Source: Sediminibacillus massiliensis
Lineage (GTDB): Bacteria; Bacillota; Bacilli; Bacillales; Amphibacillaceae
NCBI RefSeq assembly: GCF_900156915.1
Contig: NZ_LT732535.1
Location: 451,120 to 515,119 of the forward strand
Length of the DNA stretch: 64,000 bases
Reading direction: 5' to 3'
Shown here: positions 27,559 to 37,764 of the stretch, in pieces
Layout: every line of letters starts with the position of its first letter
How positions within the stretch are numbered: the stretch's first letter is position 1
Translations under genes and position numbers: made by a program
The notes under the pieces: model-generated
Told to the model about the DNA's origin: nothing
The model's input: the letters and a program-made list of their open reading frames with translations, nothing else
Database searches by the model: none

Positions 27559-28407
27559 ATGAAAACCATAGTGCATTTTCAAGAAATGAAACGGTCCGGT
27601 GAAAAAATTTCCATGGTTACTGCTTACGACTACCCATCAGCGAAGCTGGTTCAGCAAGCGGGTATCGATATGATTTTGGTAGGTGATTCGCTAGGGATGG
27701 TTGTGTTGGGATATCCGTCGACGATCCAGGTCACTGTAGAAGACATGATCCATCACGGCAAAGCGGTGACAAGAGCGGCAAATGATACATTTGTGGTTGT
27801 TGACATGCCCTTCATGTCATACCATGTCTCATTGGAGGTTTCTCTCCAAAATGCTGCCAGGATATATCAGGAAACAAGTGCCCAGGCGTTAAAATTGGAA
27901 GGAGCTGCAACAGACACCCTCAAATTGATCGAAAAGTTGACCAGTGGTGGTATCCCTGTTATAGGCCACTTAGGATTGACCCCTCAATCTGTCAACGTGC
28001 TAGGCGGGTATAAAGTTCAAGGAAAGAACAGTGAAACCGCCCAGCAACTAATTACGGAAGCTAAAGCCCTGGAAAAGGCAGGTGCCGTGTCCTTGGTTTT
28101 GGAATGTGTTCCGAAAGAATTGGCAGCCCTTATTACAAATACAATTGACATTCCTACCATTGGTATAGGTGCCGGCAATAGTTGCAGCGGCCAGGTTCTT
28201 GTTTACCATGACATTTTGAAATATGGAGTGGAAAGACTTCCTAAGTTTGTTAAAGAGTACTTTGATGCTAATACAGAGATGGTTCTTGCATTGGCAACAT
28301 ATCACCAGGATGTCAAAACTGCGACTTTCCCGGAAGACAGACATTCTTATTCCATGAATACAGAATTACTGCCAGAGACAGGTGGGTTTGATGATGGAGA
28401 TAGTTAG
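27559..28407 (+). CDS. panB: 3-methyl-2-oxobutanoate hydroxymethyltransferase
   Basis: A 282-residue TIM-barrel enzyme. [29 protein letters not shown] at the N-terminus holds the metal-binding Asp, and GGYKVQGK and PTIGIGAG are family signatures. It adds a hydroxymethyl group from methylene-THF to 2-oxoisovalerate, the first committed step to pantothenate. ATG 27559 with AAGGGGAATTG upstream is preferred to codons inside birA. It overlaps panC by 14 bases. Confidence 0.96.
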   Translation: MKTIVHFQEMKRSGEKISMVTAYDYPSAKLVQQAGIDMILVGDSLGMVVLGYPSTIQVTVEDMIHHGKAVTRAANDTFVVVDMPFMSYHVSLEVSLQNAARIYQETSAQALKLEGAATDTLKLIEKLTSGGIPVIGHLGLTPQSVNVLGGYKVQGKNSETAQQLITEAKALEKAGAVSLVLECVPKELAALITNTIDIPTIGIGAGNSCSGQVLVYHDILKYGVERLPKFVKEYFDANTEMVLALATYHQDVKTATFPEDRHSYSMNTELLPETGGFDDGDS

Positions 28408-29263
28408 ATCTGTAGCCAATCTTCAGCAATATACCTGTGAGTTTAGGGAAAAGGGATGTAAAATCGGTTTTGTGCCGACGATGGGTTTTCTTCATGAAGG
28501 GCATCAACGGTTGATGCAACAGGCTAGAGCAGAAAATGATATCGTTATTGCAAGCATATTCGTCAATCCTCTACAATTTGGTGCCAACGAAGACTATGAA
28601 ACATATCCCCGAAATGAAAATCAGGATGTTTCTGTGTCAAAAAGCGAAAAAGTGGACATATTGTTTATCCCTACCGTGGCGGAGATGTACCCGGAAGAAC
28701 CGTCTATTACGATGCAAGTAACGAAACGGACAGAAGCTTTATGTGGAAAGTCAAGGCCAGGACACTTTGATGGTGTGGTGACGGTGCTTTCAAAACTGTT
28801 CCATATTGTCAATCCGCACAATGTTTATTTCGGAAAGAAAGATGCACAGCAAGTCGCAGTAGTCGATGCGTTGGTGAAGGATTTGAACTTCCCTGTGACA
28901 ATCGTTCCGGTAGATACGGTTAGAGAAAATGATGGGCTCGCAAAAAGCAGCCGGAATGTGAATCTAACCAAGGAAGAGAGAGAAGAGGCTAAATTTTTGT
29001 ATAAAGCCTTGAGAGTGGGGCATCAATCCATAATTGACGGAGAAAAAAATCCTATTACTATTGTTAAAGAAGTGAAAGCATTTATAAAGCAGCACACCCG
29101 TGGTAAAATAGACTATGTTGAATTGCTTGATTACCCGGAATTGACCTCTATCGATGAAATCAGCGGCCAGGTGATTTTGGCAGTTGCTGTCTTTTTCGAC
29201 AAGGTTAGGTTGATTGACAATATGATTATCCAGTTGGACAACAACTCCGGTATGGAATTGTAG
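28394..29263 (+). CDS. panC: Pantoate--beta-alanine ligase
   Basis: A 289-residue adenylate-forming ligase of the HIGH-type nucleotidyl transferase fold. [16 protein letters not shown] carries the ATP-binding H-x-G-H-like motif, and [14 protein letters not shown] and SSRNVNL are further family marks. It condenses pantoate and beta-alanine. ATG 28391 and ATG 28394 are both possible; the second has the better eight-base spacing from AGGTGG. It lies within the overlapping panB-panC-panD cluster. Confidence 0.95.
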   Translation: MEIVRSVANLQQYTCEFREKGCKIGFVPTMGFLHEGHQRLMQQARAENDIVIASIFVNPLQFGANEDYETYPRNENQDVSVSKSEKVDILFIPTVAEMYPEEPSITMQVTKRTEALCGKSRPGHFDGVVTVLSKLFHIVNPHNVYFGKKDAQQVAVVDALVKDLNFPVTIVPVDTVRENDGLAKSSRNVNLTKEEREEAKFLYKALRVGHQSIIDGEKNPITIVKEVKAFIKQHTRGKIDYVELLDYPELTSIDEISGQVILAVAVFFDKVRLIDNMIIQLDNNSGMEL

Positions 29264-29274
29264 GAGGAGAAGAG

Positions 29275-29658
29275 ATGCTTCGACACATGATGAAAGCGAA
29301 AATTCATCGTGCCCGTGTAACAGAGGCTAATTTGAATTATGTTGGAAGTGTAACGATTGACCAAGATATAATAGAAAAAGTCGGGATCCTTCCAAATGAG
29401 AAAGTGCAAATTGTGAACAACAACAATGGCGAAAGACTCGAAACATATGTTATACCAGGAAAAAGGGGAAGCGGTGTTATATGTCTTAACGGTGCTGCAG
29501 CCAGACTTGTTCAGCCTGGCGATATCGTCATAATTGTTTCTTATGCAATGTTAACAGAAGATGAGCTGGCCGCTTACTCGCCCAAAATCGCCATCATGGA
29601 TACAGATAACAACATCGTAGAATTAATAGAAGAAGAACCACCATTAACCTTCTTGTAA
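29275..29658 (+). CDS. panD: Aspartate 1-decarboxylase (pyruvoyl enzyme proenzyme)
   Basis: 127 residues. The self-cleavage site is Gly24-Ser25 in YVGSVTID, where Ser25 becomes the pyruvoyl group. It makes beta-alanine from aspartate for PanC. TAGGAGGAG precedes ATG 29275, which places the cleavage serine at its canonical position and supports that start. It closes the pantothenate cluster; a hairpin follows. Confidence 0.97.
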   Translation: MLRHMMKAKIHRARVTEANLNYVGSVTIDQDIIEKVGILPNEKVQIVNNNNGERLETYVIPGKRGSGVICLNGAAARLVQPGDIVIIVSYAMLTEDELAAYSPKIAIMDTDNNIVELIEEEPPLTFL

Positions 29659-29700
29659 GAAAGTAAATGAATAGTGACGGGCATCGGCCCGGATATTTAT

Positions 29701-29738
29701 GAAAACTCTTATCAAAGCAGGTATTGATAAGAGTTTTC
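29701..29738 (+). terminator. Perfect 14-bp hairpin after panD, possible terminator
   Basis: GAAAACTCTTATCA and its exact complement are separated by 10 bases. The following CTTGTCTTT is only weakly T-rich, so termination may be partial and read-through into dinG is possible. Confidence 0.55.
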
Positions 29739-29783
29739 CTTGTCTTTATGAAATCAACCACTCTACTATCAGGAGGTGGATAT

Positions 29784-32579
29784 ATGAGAAAATATGTCGT
29801 AGTCGATTTAGAAACAACCGGGCACACACCTTCAAAAGGAGACAAAATCATCGAGATCGGTATAGTGGTGATAGAAAATGAACAAGTCGTGGAGGAATTT
29901 TCATCATTTGTCAATCCGAACACCCCTATTCCTTCATTTATCACAAATCTTACTGGGATAACGGATGCAAATGTGGCGGATGCTCCTCATTTCGAAGATA
30001 TTGCCAATGAGGTCATTGGATTGTTTGCTGATGCTTACATAGTAGCTCATAATGTACCGTTTGATTTGGGCTTTTTAAATTATGAAATACAGGCAGCCGG
30101 ATTAACGCCATTAAAACAGCCGGTTATCGATACAGTTGAATTGTCGAGGATCATGTTGCCTCAGGCACCGGGGTTCAAGCTAGGTCAGCTGTCCGATTAC
30201 TTGGATTTACAGCATACTGACCCACACAGGGCATTGTCAGATGCCACTGTAACATCAAAACTGCTTATTCATTTACTCGAAAAGATAAGGAATCTTCCAT
30301 ATGAAACCTTATATCAATTACAAGAATTGGAAGGCACGCTAAAGAGTGATTTATACTTTGTGTTGGATTATTATATGGAAGAATTGTCTTTCACTTCCCC
30401 AGTAAGGGATGATTTGGAAGTATTTCGTGGAATTGCCTTGAAGAAAAAAGAAAAAGTCCCCATGGAAGATTCTTTTAAGCTTCCTTCTTTCGGCGACTTT
30501 GTTGAAGAAATTTACAGGCCGGATGGCAAAATAGCTTCACAAATGGAGAATTATGAACCGAGATCAGGGCAGGCAGAGATGTCCGAAGCGATATATGACG
30601 CTTTCCAATCTTCCCAGCATGCTCTTTTGGAGGCAGAAACGGGGACAGGAAAATCGCTGGCTTATCTTATTCCCGCGCTTTACGAATCGGTGAAAACGGG
30701 TCAGAGAATTCTAATCAGCACTCACTTAACCCAACTACAGTCACAACTGCTTGAGAAAGAGATACCAGTACTGAGAAAAGTTCTCGATTTCCCGTTCCAT
30801 GTAGCACTAATTAAGGGAAAACAACATTACTTAAGTTTAAGCAAGTATGAAAAAGAACTATTTTCCGATCAGCCGGATAATTATGACATCACGTTGACCA
30901 AGGCAATCATATTGGTCTGGTTGACTGAAACGGTGACGGGTGATATAGATGAGATCCAACTTCCTTCAAGCGGGAAAAGTTTCTTCCGCAAGGTGTCAAC
31001 GGACTCAGAAGAGTATATCGATCCTAAGTCCCCATGGTTCAGCAGGTCCTTTTACCAATATGTGCGCTATCATACACAAAAAGCAAACCTAGTGATAACG
31101 AACCATTCCTTGTTGTGTGCAGATATAAATAGCGAACACACCCTGCTGCCTTCCTACAACAAGGTGATTATAGATGAAGCGCACCATTTGGAAGGTACAG
31201 CCGCGAAGCATTTCGGTTTGAAGCTCGATTATGTTTCGATTCAATATTTACTGAATAGCATTGGTTCTTCCAGTCCCCAGGATTGGTACGGAGGGATGAT
31301 TGCCAGATTTGGGCCTTTACAAGAACAGTCGGACACAATTTGGGATCAATTGTGGCAACAGTGCAAGGAGGAAACGGATGATTTGTTCCGTTTTATATTT
31401 GATTATGTAATTGAAAAGAGCCGCAAGAACATCGCAGTAAATGATATAGGGCGGTACCAATACCGGCTGGATTCAGCGAGTGAACCTTCTGCCAAATGGA
31501 ATACAGTCAAAGAAATGACCACAAGGCTCACTTTTTTTCTCAGGGATTTGATCCATTTGTTGGAAATGCAAAAAACTCAGCTGAAGAAAAACGAGATGGC
31601 GACAAGTGATGATTTGGATGGGATACAAAATAATATCGATAAGTTACAAGCATTGATGGATGATTTAGAGAGCATGTTTCTTTTTGACGAAGAGTCCATG
31701 GTTAAATGGGTGGAAATCGAAGCTTTTGGCGCCAAGAATGCTGTTTACTTGTACTGTGAACCTGTAGATGTTGCGAAAATACTGGCTGACAACTTGTTTG
31801 ATGGAAAGGAAAGTGTCATCCTGACCAGTGCAACTCTTACCATGAAAAATTCATTCAAGTATATACGGGAACGGCTTGGCTTGAAAGAAGAGGAAGTGAT
31901 CGAAAAAAGAATCATTTCTCCTTATCGATATGACCAACAAGTACAATTGATGGTACCGAGTGATTTTCCTGATATGAAGAAGTCCGGACAAGAAGAATTT
32001 ATTATGGCGACGAGCGAGGCCATTTTATCGCTGGCCGAAATAACTGAAGGAAGAATGCTTGTATTGTTTACTTCCTATGACATGTTAAAGAAAACTTACA
32101 ACATATTGAGAGAGTTTTCCGAAATAAACGATTACATGCTCATAGCCCAAGGGATTTCCAGTGGCAGCAGGGCCAGGCTGAAGAAAAATTTTCAAGCTTT
32201 CGACAAAGCAATTCTGTTGGGCACGAGTTCTTTCTGGGAAGGCGTGGACATTCCAGGAAGTGATTTGTCTAGTTTAATAATTGTCCGGCTTCCTTTCCAA
32301 CCACCAGATCATCCGGTCTTCGAGGCAAAATCACAGCGTCTTCAGAAAACAGGAAAAAATCCATTCATGGAAATGGCCCTTCCTCACGCGGTGATAAGGT
32401 TTAAGCAGGGATTTGGACGTTTGATCAGGTCAAGTACCGACAGAGGGATAGTCTTTATCTGTGATGATCGTATTGTAAAAGCGAGATATGGACGCTATTT
32501 TACTGATTCTCTTCCAAAAGTCCCAATTACTTATGATACAACCAGTAAATTGATGAAAAAAGCAGACGATTGGATATGA
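29784..32579 (+). CDS. dinG: DinG-type helicase with N-terminal 3'-5' exonuclease domain
   Basis: 931 residues, as in B. subtilis DinG. The first about 180 residues are a DEDDh exonuclease, with catalytic Asp8 and Glu10 in VVVDLETTGH and HDRALSDA-like PHRALSDA later. The helicase part has Walker A EAETGTGKS near residue 285, the DEAH box near residue 462, and GTSSFWEGVDIPG followed by RLIRSSTDRG near the end. The iron-sulfur cysteines of E. coli DinG are not evident. The family degrades or unwinds nucleic acids in repair. ATG 29784 follows AGGAGGTGG. No LexA box was seen upstream. Confidence 0.94.
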   Translation: MRKYVVVDLETTGHTPSKGDKIIEIGIVVIENEQVVEEFSSFVNPNTPIPSFITNLTGITDANVADAPHFEDIANEVIGLFADAYIVAHNVPFDLGFLNYEIQAAGLTPLKQPVIDTVELSRIMLPQAPGFKLGQLSDYLDLQHTDPHRALSDATVTSKLLIHLLEKIRNLPYETLYQLQELEGTLKSDLYFVLDYYMEELSFTSPVRDDLEVFRGIALKKKEKVPMEDSFKLPSFGDFVEEIYRPDGKIASQMENYEPRSGQAEMSEAIYDAFQSSQHALLEAETGTGKSLAYLIPALYESVKTGQRILISTHLTQLQSQLLEKEIPVLRKVLDFPFHVALIKGKQHYLSLSKYEKELFSDQPDNYDITLTKAIILVWLTETVTGDIDEIQLPSSGKSFFRKVSTDSEEYIDPKSPWFSRSFYQYVRYHTQKANLVITNHSLLCADINSEHTLLPSYNKVIIDEAHHLEGTAAKHFGLKLDYVSIQYLLNSIGSSSPQDWYGGMIARFGPLQEQSDTIWDQLWQQCKEETDDLFRFIFDYVIEKSRKNIAVNDIGRYQYRLDSASEPSAKWNTVKEMTTRLTFFLRDLIHLLEMQKTQLKKNEMATSDDLDGIQNNIDKLQALMDDLESMFLFDEESMVKWVEIEAFGAKNAVYLYCEPVDVAKILADNLFDGKESVILTSATLTMKNSFKYIRERLGLKEEEVIEKRIISPYRYDQQVQLMVPSDFPDMKKSGQEEFIMATSEAILSLAEITEGRMLVLFTSYDMLKKTYNILREFSEINDYMLIAQGISSGSRARLKKNFQAFDKAILLGTSSFWEGVDIPGSDLSSLIIVRLPFQPPDHPVFEAKSQRLQKTGKNPFMEMALPHAVIRFKQGFGRLIRSSTDRGIVFICDDRIVKARYGRYFTDSLPKVPITYDTTSKLMKKADDWI

Positions 32580-32595
32580 TACCTTTGGCATTTTT

Positions 32596-32630
32596 ACATA
32601 TCCTAGTTAGTGTAGGTAACTAGGATATGT
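32596..32630 (+). promoter_or_regulatory. Perfect 13-bp inverted repeat just before the gene at 32648
   Basis: ACATATCCTAGTT and its exact complement are nine bases apart. No T-run follows on either strand, so it is not a standard terminator. It abuts the ribosome site of the next gene and could control its translation or bind a regulator. Confidence 0.5.
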
Positions 32631-32647
32631 AGGATGGGTGAGAATAC

Positions 32648-33445
32648 ATGAAGTATGTGATCGGCTGTTTACTGGCTTGGTCTGTGATGTTTGGGGCCTC
32701 TGTCCCGTCTGTGTCCGGAGAAACTGTCGTGGACTTGAACGAGAAAGAAATTTACCTTGCTTTTTTTGACTTGCCGGATGGAGAAGCAACCCTTATAAAA
32801 GGTTTGGATGAAACAATTCTTATTAATACCGGTCCGTCAAGAAGTGAAGAAGCACTGTTGGAAGATTTGAACGATTTAAACATAACAAGTATTAATTCGT
32901 TGATTTTAACCAAGCAATCAGCTGATTATTGTCAAAATGCAGAAAGGTTGATTGACAAATATAAAATAAAGGCAGTCATTCATTCCGGCGGATTAAGTAA
33001 GACATGCGAAAAGCAAGTCAGCAGCGTACCAAAGGAAGTCTGGGCAGAAGGAAAAGAGTACAGTTATCCAAATGGTGTATGTTTCAAAGTACTGAAAACC
33101 GACAAAACTGGCGAAATGTCCATGGAAATCCTTTTCGGCAACAATACCCTTTTGTATTTAAGCAACAGCGGAATTGAGGATGAAGACGAACTGCTTCAGT
33201 ACAACCCTGATCCGCAAATGGTGAAAATCGGCGACTATGCACGGGGTAAATCACCGAGTTCCTTCATGCTTGACCGGATTGATCCTCACTTGGCAATTAT
33301 TTTCAATAGTGAGAAGGGAAATCCCAATGAAGGTCTGATTGAAAGGCTGAATGAATCATGGATCGATGTCTATCAATTGGAACAGGTAGGGACGACAATC
33401 ATCCGCTTGAACGAAAAGGATTATGAAGTGTTGAAAATGACTTAA
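32648..33445 (+). CDS. Secreted protein with a degenerate ComEC-like metallo-beta-lactamase fold
   Basis: 265 residues with a signal peptide (residues 1-24, ending VSG). Residues 37-62 (LAFFDLPDGEATLI ... ILINTG) and 80-97 (ITSINSLILTKQSADYCQ) track the start of the ComEC beta-lactamase-like domain. In active members the second block reads LTHxHADH; here it is LTKQSADY, so all three histidines are replaced while Ala and Asp remain. It is therefore probably not a metallohydrolase, though it may still bind something. It lies between dinG and ypmA, where B. subtilis has nothing equivalent that I recall. Assignment is by motif only. Confidence 0.6.
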   Translation: MKYVIGCLLAWSVMFGASVPSVSGETVVDLNEKEIYLAFFDLPDGEATLIKGLDETILINTGPSRSEEALLEDLNDLNITSINSLILTKQSADYCQNAERLIDKYKIKAVIHSGGLSKTCEKQVSSVPKEVWAEGKEYSYPNGVCFKVLKTDKTGEMSMEILFGNNTLLYLSNSGIEDEDELLQYNPDPQMVKIGDYARGKSPSSFMLDRIDPHLAIIFNSEKGNPNEGLIERLNESWIDVYQLEQVGTTIIRLNEKDYEVLKMT

Positions 33446-33448
33446 AAA

Positions 33449-33475
33449 AATTGTGCGCCTGAATGGCGCACAATT
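33449..33475. terminator. Perfect 11-bp hairpin after the MBL-like gene
   Basis: AATTGTGCGCC/GGCGCACAATT with a five-base loop. Seven A precede it and AAAATT follows, so the T-run suits minus-strand transcription better, although no minus gene is nearby. It probably also slows plus-strand transcription after 33445. From here to 33760 I see only AT-rich sequence and no further feature. Confidence 0.5.
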
Positions 33476-33760
33476 AAAATTAGTATGGGTTAGAAAATTT
33501 TTAGTTGAAAATTACAGAAACATCACCTTTTACATACTGCTGGCTGTTATAATTATATGGGTGTTTGTTTTCTTGTTTTCAACTTTACTTATAGTGTTTG
33601 ACAAAAGAAAAATGATATAAGTAACAAATATTGATAATCCGGCAAACATCTGCAATTTTCCACATAAACTGCCTTCATGCTTCAACTTGCAATTTAAATA
33701 AGTTATGATAATAGAAGCTGGTTCATCCGGCGGTGACAAATGTTATCGGAGGTGGTTTCT

Positions 33761-33931
33761 ATGGATAAGAAAATCGAAACGTTGTCGACAGTTAAGATTA
33801 AGCATTCAGATGACTTATACAAGATCGTGGACAGCTTAAATAGAACTCTGAAGGAAGATGATTTAATGTTCGGGTTGGCATTGGATGATGAAGATGATGG
33901 AAAAGCAGTATTTACCATTTACCGTACCTGA
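33761..33931 (+). CDS. ypmA: YpmA-like small protein
   Basis: 56 residues, nearly the same as B. subtilis YpmA: it begins MDKKIETLSTVKIKHSDD and continues KIVDSLNRTLKEDDLMFGLALD. I recall the family as DUF4264. No function is known. CGGAGGTGG at 33748-33756 sets ATG 33761. The next gene, ypmB, starts inside it, so the two are coupled. The order dinG-...-ypmA-ypmB-aspB-asnS follows B. subtilis. Confidence 0.88.
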   Translation: MDKKIETLSTVKIKHSDDLYKIVDSLNRTLKEDDLMFGLALDDEDDGKAVFTIYRT

Positions 33932-34424
33932 TTGGCTGAAATGGCTATCGGCAGCGATTCTGGTGATGCTGATTGTGCTTATAGGGTACACGTTTTATTT
34001 TATAAGCGGCATACAAAAAGAGAAAGAGTCCGGTTATCCGGAAGCGGCTGAAAGGGCTGTAGAGGAAACAAACATAAGTGAAGTTTCGGATGTCTCCCGT
34101 TACCACGGCGATACTTTGTATCACGTCATTTCAGGACAAACGGAAGACGGAAGCGATGCTATTGTCTATGTTCCTGAAGGGGAAGACACATCCATCCAAT
34201 TTTTTCTGGAAGACAATTTGATACCTGTCGACCAGCTATTGTCCGAATGGCGCGGTGCTTGCAATAGTTGTGAGCTGATCGACTCGGTTTTGGCGATCGA
34301 CGGAGAAGAACCATTGTTGGAAATCAAATACATAGATAAAAACAATCGTTTTGTCTTGGAATATTATTCCCTTTCAGATGGCGAAAGTTATGAGCGTTTT
34401 CGTTTAAATCGTTCAATAAAATAG
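33885..34424 (+). CDS. ypmB: YpmB-like membrane-anchored protein (DUF5590)
   Basis: Up to 179 residues, with one N-terminal membrane anchor (about residues 17-40) and an extracellular part of PepSY-like character. The ends (SDGESYERFRLN) resemble the dimer-forming domain of B. subtilis YpmB. Function is unknown. The start is unclear: ATG codons at 33885, 33888, 33894 and 33897 are all in frame within ypmA and lack a strong ribosome site, so translation is probably coupled to ypmA. It lies 18 bases before aspB. Confidence 0.8.
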   Translation: MMKMMEKQYLPFTVPDWLKWLSAAILVMLIVLIGYTFYFISGIQKEKESGYPEAAERAVEETNISEVSDVSRYHGDTLYHVISGQTEDGSDAIVYVPEGEDTSIQFFLEDNLIPVDQLLSEWRGACNSCELIDSVLAIDGEEPLLEIKYIDKNNRFVLEYYSLSDGESYERFRLNRSIK

Positions 34425-34442
34425 GAAGGTGATGAATTTAAA

Positions 34443-35624
34443 ATGGATCTTGCAAACAGGGTGAAAACTTTGACTCCATCTTCAACACTGGCGATTACAG
34501 CAAAGGCGAAAGCATTGAAGCAGGAAGGACATGATGTTATTGGGCTGGGAGCCGGAGAGCCCGATTTCAATACACCGAAACATATTTTGGATGGAGCCGC
34601 CGCTGCAATGAACGAAGGATTTACCAAATATACGCCGTCCGGCGGCATAGTGGATTTGAAAAAAGCTATTGTCAGCAAGCTGCAACAAGATCAAAATCTT
34701 GATTATAAAGAGAACGAAGTCATCGTCACGAATGGTGCCAAACACGCACTGTTCACTTTGTTCCAAGTTTTGTTGAATCCGGGTGATGAAGTAGTAGTAC
34801 CAGCTCCATACTGGGTCAGTTATCCAGAGCAAATTAAATTGGCGCAGGGAAATCCTGTTATCATAGAGGCGAAAGAGGAAAATGAGTTTAAGATAACACC
34901 CGGGCAGCTGGAAGAAGCAATCAATGAGAAGACTAAGGCAGTCATCCTGAATTCTCCAAGTAATCCTACAGGTGTAATGTACACGAAAGAGGAACTGGAA
35001 GATTTAGGTGAAGTTTGTCTGAAAAATGACATCTTTATTGTTTCGGATGAAATTTATGAAAAATTGATTTATACAGATTTGAACCATGTATCCATAGCAG
35101 AGATTTCAGAAGAGCTAAAGCGAAAAACGATTATTATAAACGGGGTTTCCAAGTCCCATTCCATGACAGGTTGGCGAATCGGTTATGCTGTGGGTGACAA
35201 TACAATTATAAAAGCCATGACCGATTTGGCTTCCCATTCAACTTCGAATCCTACTTCAATTGCACAGTATGCTGCTCTTGCTGCCTATCGTTCATCCCAG
35301 GACCAGGTGGAAGAAATGCGGAAGGCCTTTAAGGATCGCCTGGAAAAATTATACGAATGGATAGTGGATATTCCTGGAATTGAATGCGTAAAACCAAAAG
35401 GTGCATTCTATTTATTTCCAAATGTGAAAAAAGCAGTCGAAAACAATGGATTCGATAGTGTCGATCAATGGGTTGAAGCCCTTTTGGAGGAAGAAAAGGT
35501 CGCATTGGTACCAGGTTCGGGCTTTGGTGCTCCAGAGAACGTCCGGCTATCGTATGCCATTTCACTGGAACAGCTTGAAGAAGCTGCAAACCGTATAAAA
35601 AGGTTCGTTTTAAAACATCAATAA
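34443..35624 (+). CDS. aspB: Aspartate aminotransferase
   Basis: A 393-residue fold-type I PLP aminotransferase, subgroup Igamma. Signatures are [12 protein letters not shown] near residue 36, [11 protein letters not shown] near residue 170, [10 protein letters not shown] near residue 200 and the PLP lysine in [18 protein letters not shown] near residue 237. It interconverts oxaloacetate and aspartate, and aspartate feeds dapB and panD products in this window. AGGAAGGTGATG lies before ATG 34443. It is followed at 19 bases by asnS, and the pair is co-transcribed in B. subtilis. Confidence 0.95.
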   Translation: MDLANRVKTLTPSSTLAITAKAKALKQEGHDVIGLGAGEPDFNTPKHILDGAAAAMNEGFTKYTPSGGIVDLKKAIVSKLQQDQNLDYKENEVIVTNGAKHALFTLFQVLLNPGDEVVVPAPYWVSYPEQIKLAQGNPVIIEAKEENEFKITPGQLEEAINEKTKAVILNSPSNPTGVMYTKEELEDLGEVCLKNDIFIVSDEIYEKLIYTDLNHVSIAEISEELKRKTIIINGVSKSHSMTGWRIGYAVGDNTIIKAMTDLASHSTSNPTSIAQYAALAAYRSSQDQVEEMRKAFKDRLEKLYEWIVDIPGIECVKPKGAFYLFPNVKKAVENNGFDSVDQWVEALLEEEKVALVPGSGFGAPENVRLSYAISLEQLEEAANRIKRFVLKHQ

Positions 35625-35643
35625 GGGTATCGGAGGTATTATT

Positions 35644-36936
35644 TTGAAAACGACTATTTCACAAGTTTCAAAACACGAAGGAAAAGAAGTTACCATTGGC
35701 GCCTGGCTGGCTAACAAACGTTCCAGTGGTAAAATCGCTTTTTTACAGCTAAGAGACGGAACAGGATTCATTCAAGGAGTAGTTGTGAAAGCGGAAGTTC
35801 CGGAAGAAACATTCCAATCCGCCAAAAACCTTACACAAGAAACATCACTATATGTTACAGGTACTGTGGTCGAAGACACTCGCTCGCCTTTTGGGTATGA
35901 GCTTCAAGTGAAAGAGATCGAAGTAATTAGCGAATCGGTGGATTATCCGATTACTCCCAAAGAACACGGCACAGAGTTTTTGATGGATAACCGTCATCTC
36001 TGGTTAAGATCGAAGAAGCAGCATGCAGTCATGAAAATCCGTAACGAAATCATCCGGTCTACTTACAGCTTTTTTCATGAAAATGACTACGTAAAAATCG
36101 ATCCGCCTATCTTGACCGGCTCATCTGCAGAAGGTACGACAGAGCTGTTCCATACGAAATACTTCGACGAGGAAGCTTATTTGTCACAAAGCGGACAGCT
36201 GTACATGGAAGCAGCAGCAATGGCTTTCGGAAAAGTTTTCTCTTTTGGCCCGACCTTCCGTGCTGAAAAATCCAAAACCCGGAGACATCTGATTGAATTT
36301 TGGATGATAGAGCCGGAGATGGCCTTCATGAACCATGAAGAAAGTTTGGAAGTACAGGAACAGTATGTCAGTTATATTGCAGAAAATGTACGGAACAATT
36401 GTGCACTCGAGTTAAAAACACTTGATCGGGATATTACGAAGCTGGAGAAAATCCAAGCGCCTTTTCCTCGCATTACGTATGATGAAGCAATACAACTTCT
36501 TAAAGAAAAAGGATTCGATGATATAGAATGGGGTGAAGACTTCGGTGCACCCCATGAGACTGCTATAGCTGAAAGCTTTGATAAACCTGTGTTTATCACC
36601 CATTATCCTGCGGACATTAAAGCATTTTATATGAAACCGGATCCCAAGCGGACTGAAGTAGTATTATGTGCGGACTTGATTGCTCCGGAAGGATATGGAG
36701 AAGTAATCGGGGGATCACAAAGAATCGATGACCTCGAATTGATGGAACAAAGGTACCAGGAGCATAATTTGACCGGTGACGCCTATCAATGGTATCTTGA
36801 GTTGCGAAAATACGGAAGTGTTCCACATTCCGGTTTTGGATTAGGACTCGAACGGACTGTTGCTTGGTTTTCCGGTGTCGAGCATGTAAGAGAAACCATT
36901 CCATTCCCTAGATTGCTCAACCGACTGTATCCATGA
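35644..36936 (+). CDS. asnS: Asparaginyl-tRNA synthetase
   Basis: A 430-residue class IIb synthetase. The N-terminal OB-fold (about residues 1-105) binds the anticodon. Motif 2 is in [27 protein letters not shown] and motif 3 in [16 protein letters not shown] 35644 is the start because CGGAGG precedes it and the N-terminus [15 protein letters not shown] matches the family. No T-box leader was seen; it shares the aspB transcript. A hairpin follows the stop. Confidence 0.96.
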   Translation: MKTTISQVSKHEGKEVTIGAWLANKRSSGKIAFLQLRDGTGFIQGVVVKAEVPEETFQSAKNLTQETSLYVTGTVVEDTRSPFGYELQVKEIEVISESVDYPITPKEHGTEFLMDNRHLWLRSKKQHAVMKIRNEIIRSTYSFFHENDYVKIDPPILTGSSAEGTTELFHTKYFDEEAYLSQSGQLYMEAAAMAFGKVFSFGPTFRAEKSKTRRHLIEFWMIEPEMAFMNHEESLEVQEQYVSYIAENVRNNCALELKTLDRDITKLEKIQAPFPRITYDEAIQLLKEKGFDDIEWGEDFGAPHETAIAESFDKPVFITHYPADIKAFYMKPDPKRTEVVLCADLIAPEGYGEVIGGSQRIDDLELMEQRYQEHNLTGDAYQWYLELRKYGSVPHSGFGLGLERTVAWFSGVEHVRETIPFPRLLNRLYP

Positions 36937-36954
36937 TAAACACTTCACTTGATT

Positions 36955-36993
36955 TAATCCCTTGCCACTGTATATGGTGACAAGGGATTATTA
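36955..36993 (+). terminator. Hairpin terminator after asnS
   Basis: The stem TAATCCCTTG/CAAGGGATTA encloses a further CCAC/GGTG stem. The tail TTATG is short in T, so efficiency is uncertain. Confidence 0.65.
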
Positions 36994-37048
36994 TGTCAAT
37001 CATGAAACCAGGTTCAATGTGCAATAATAAGGTAGAGGTGACACAACC

Positions 37049-37750
37049 ATGTCAAGTAACAGGAACTATCAGTCATTATTTAAAGACCAATTGGTGATCC
37101 CGTCGCTTATACTGCAGAAATATCATGCTATCGGATTAACGGAATCAGAGGTTATGGTCATTTTACATATTCACCGATTTCAAATGAATGGAAACTACTT
37201 TCCTACACCGGTTGAGATAGCTCAGTTCACCACTCTCTCGGATCAGGAGTGTTCGAGCATACTGAGAAAGCTGATACAGAAAAATTTATTATTGATCGAA
37301 CAAGAAGAAAACGACCGTCAAATTCTTAACGAGTGTTATTCACTTGAACCCCTTTGGGAGAGCCTTTATAATGATACGGGTCAATCCAGACAAGGCAACG
37401 AACAGCAAAAAGCCGAACAACAAACGAACATTTTCATCTTGTTTGAACAAGAATTCGGTCGGCCGTTATCCCCATTCGAAATTGAGACGGTCAATATATG
37501 GATTGACCAAGATAACCAAGAGCCGTCTTTAATCAAGGCTGCATTGCGCGAAGCTGTGCTAATGGGGAAACTGAACTTCAGATATATTGACAGGATATTG
37601 GGTGAGTGGAAGAAGAAAGGGATTAAATCTGTAGAACAAGCAAGAAAACAGAGTAAGGCTTTCCACGTAAACCAAAACAATCAGCAGGCCCAGGCGGAAC
37701 GGTCAAACAGGGATGTTTCGCTGTATTATAATTGGCTTGAAGAGGATTGA
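37049..37750 (+). CDS. dnaD: DNA replication initiation protein DnaD
   Basis: 233 residues. The N-terminal winged-helix domain (about 1-110; SESEVMVILHIHRFQMNG) drives oligomerisation, and the C-terminal DnaD/DnaB helical domain (about 125-200; FEQEFGRPLSPFEIETVNIW) contacts DNA and DnaA. The tail ends YYNWLEED, with the YxxxI-like motif typical of the family. It helps remodel the origin and load the helicase with DnaB and DnaI. GTAGAGGTGAC lies before ATG 37049. The stop is 14 bases from nth. Confidence 0.95.
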   Translation: MSSNRNYQSLFKDQLVIPSLILQKYHAIGLTESEVMVILHIHRFQMNGNYFPTPVEIAQFTTLSDQECSSILRKLIQKNLLLIEQEENDRQILNECYSLEPLWESLYNDTGQSRQGNEQQKAEQQTNIFILFEQEFGRPLSPFEIETVNIWIDQDNQEPSLIKAALREAVLMGKLNFRYIDRILGEWKKKGIKSVEQARKQSKAFHVNQNNQQAQAERSNRDVSLYYNWLEED

Positions 37751-37764
37751 GAGGGGAAAAAGAA

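Noticed and set aside
29659-29783. LexA box before dinG
   Set aside because: No sequence resembling CGAAC-N4-GTTCG is present in the gap; only a hairpin is seen.
35625-35643. T-box riboswitch before asnS
   Set aside because: The gap from aspB is only 19 bases, so no leader can fit.
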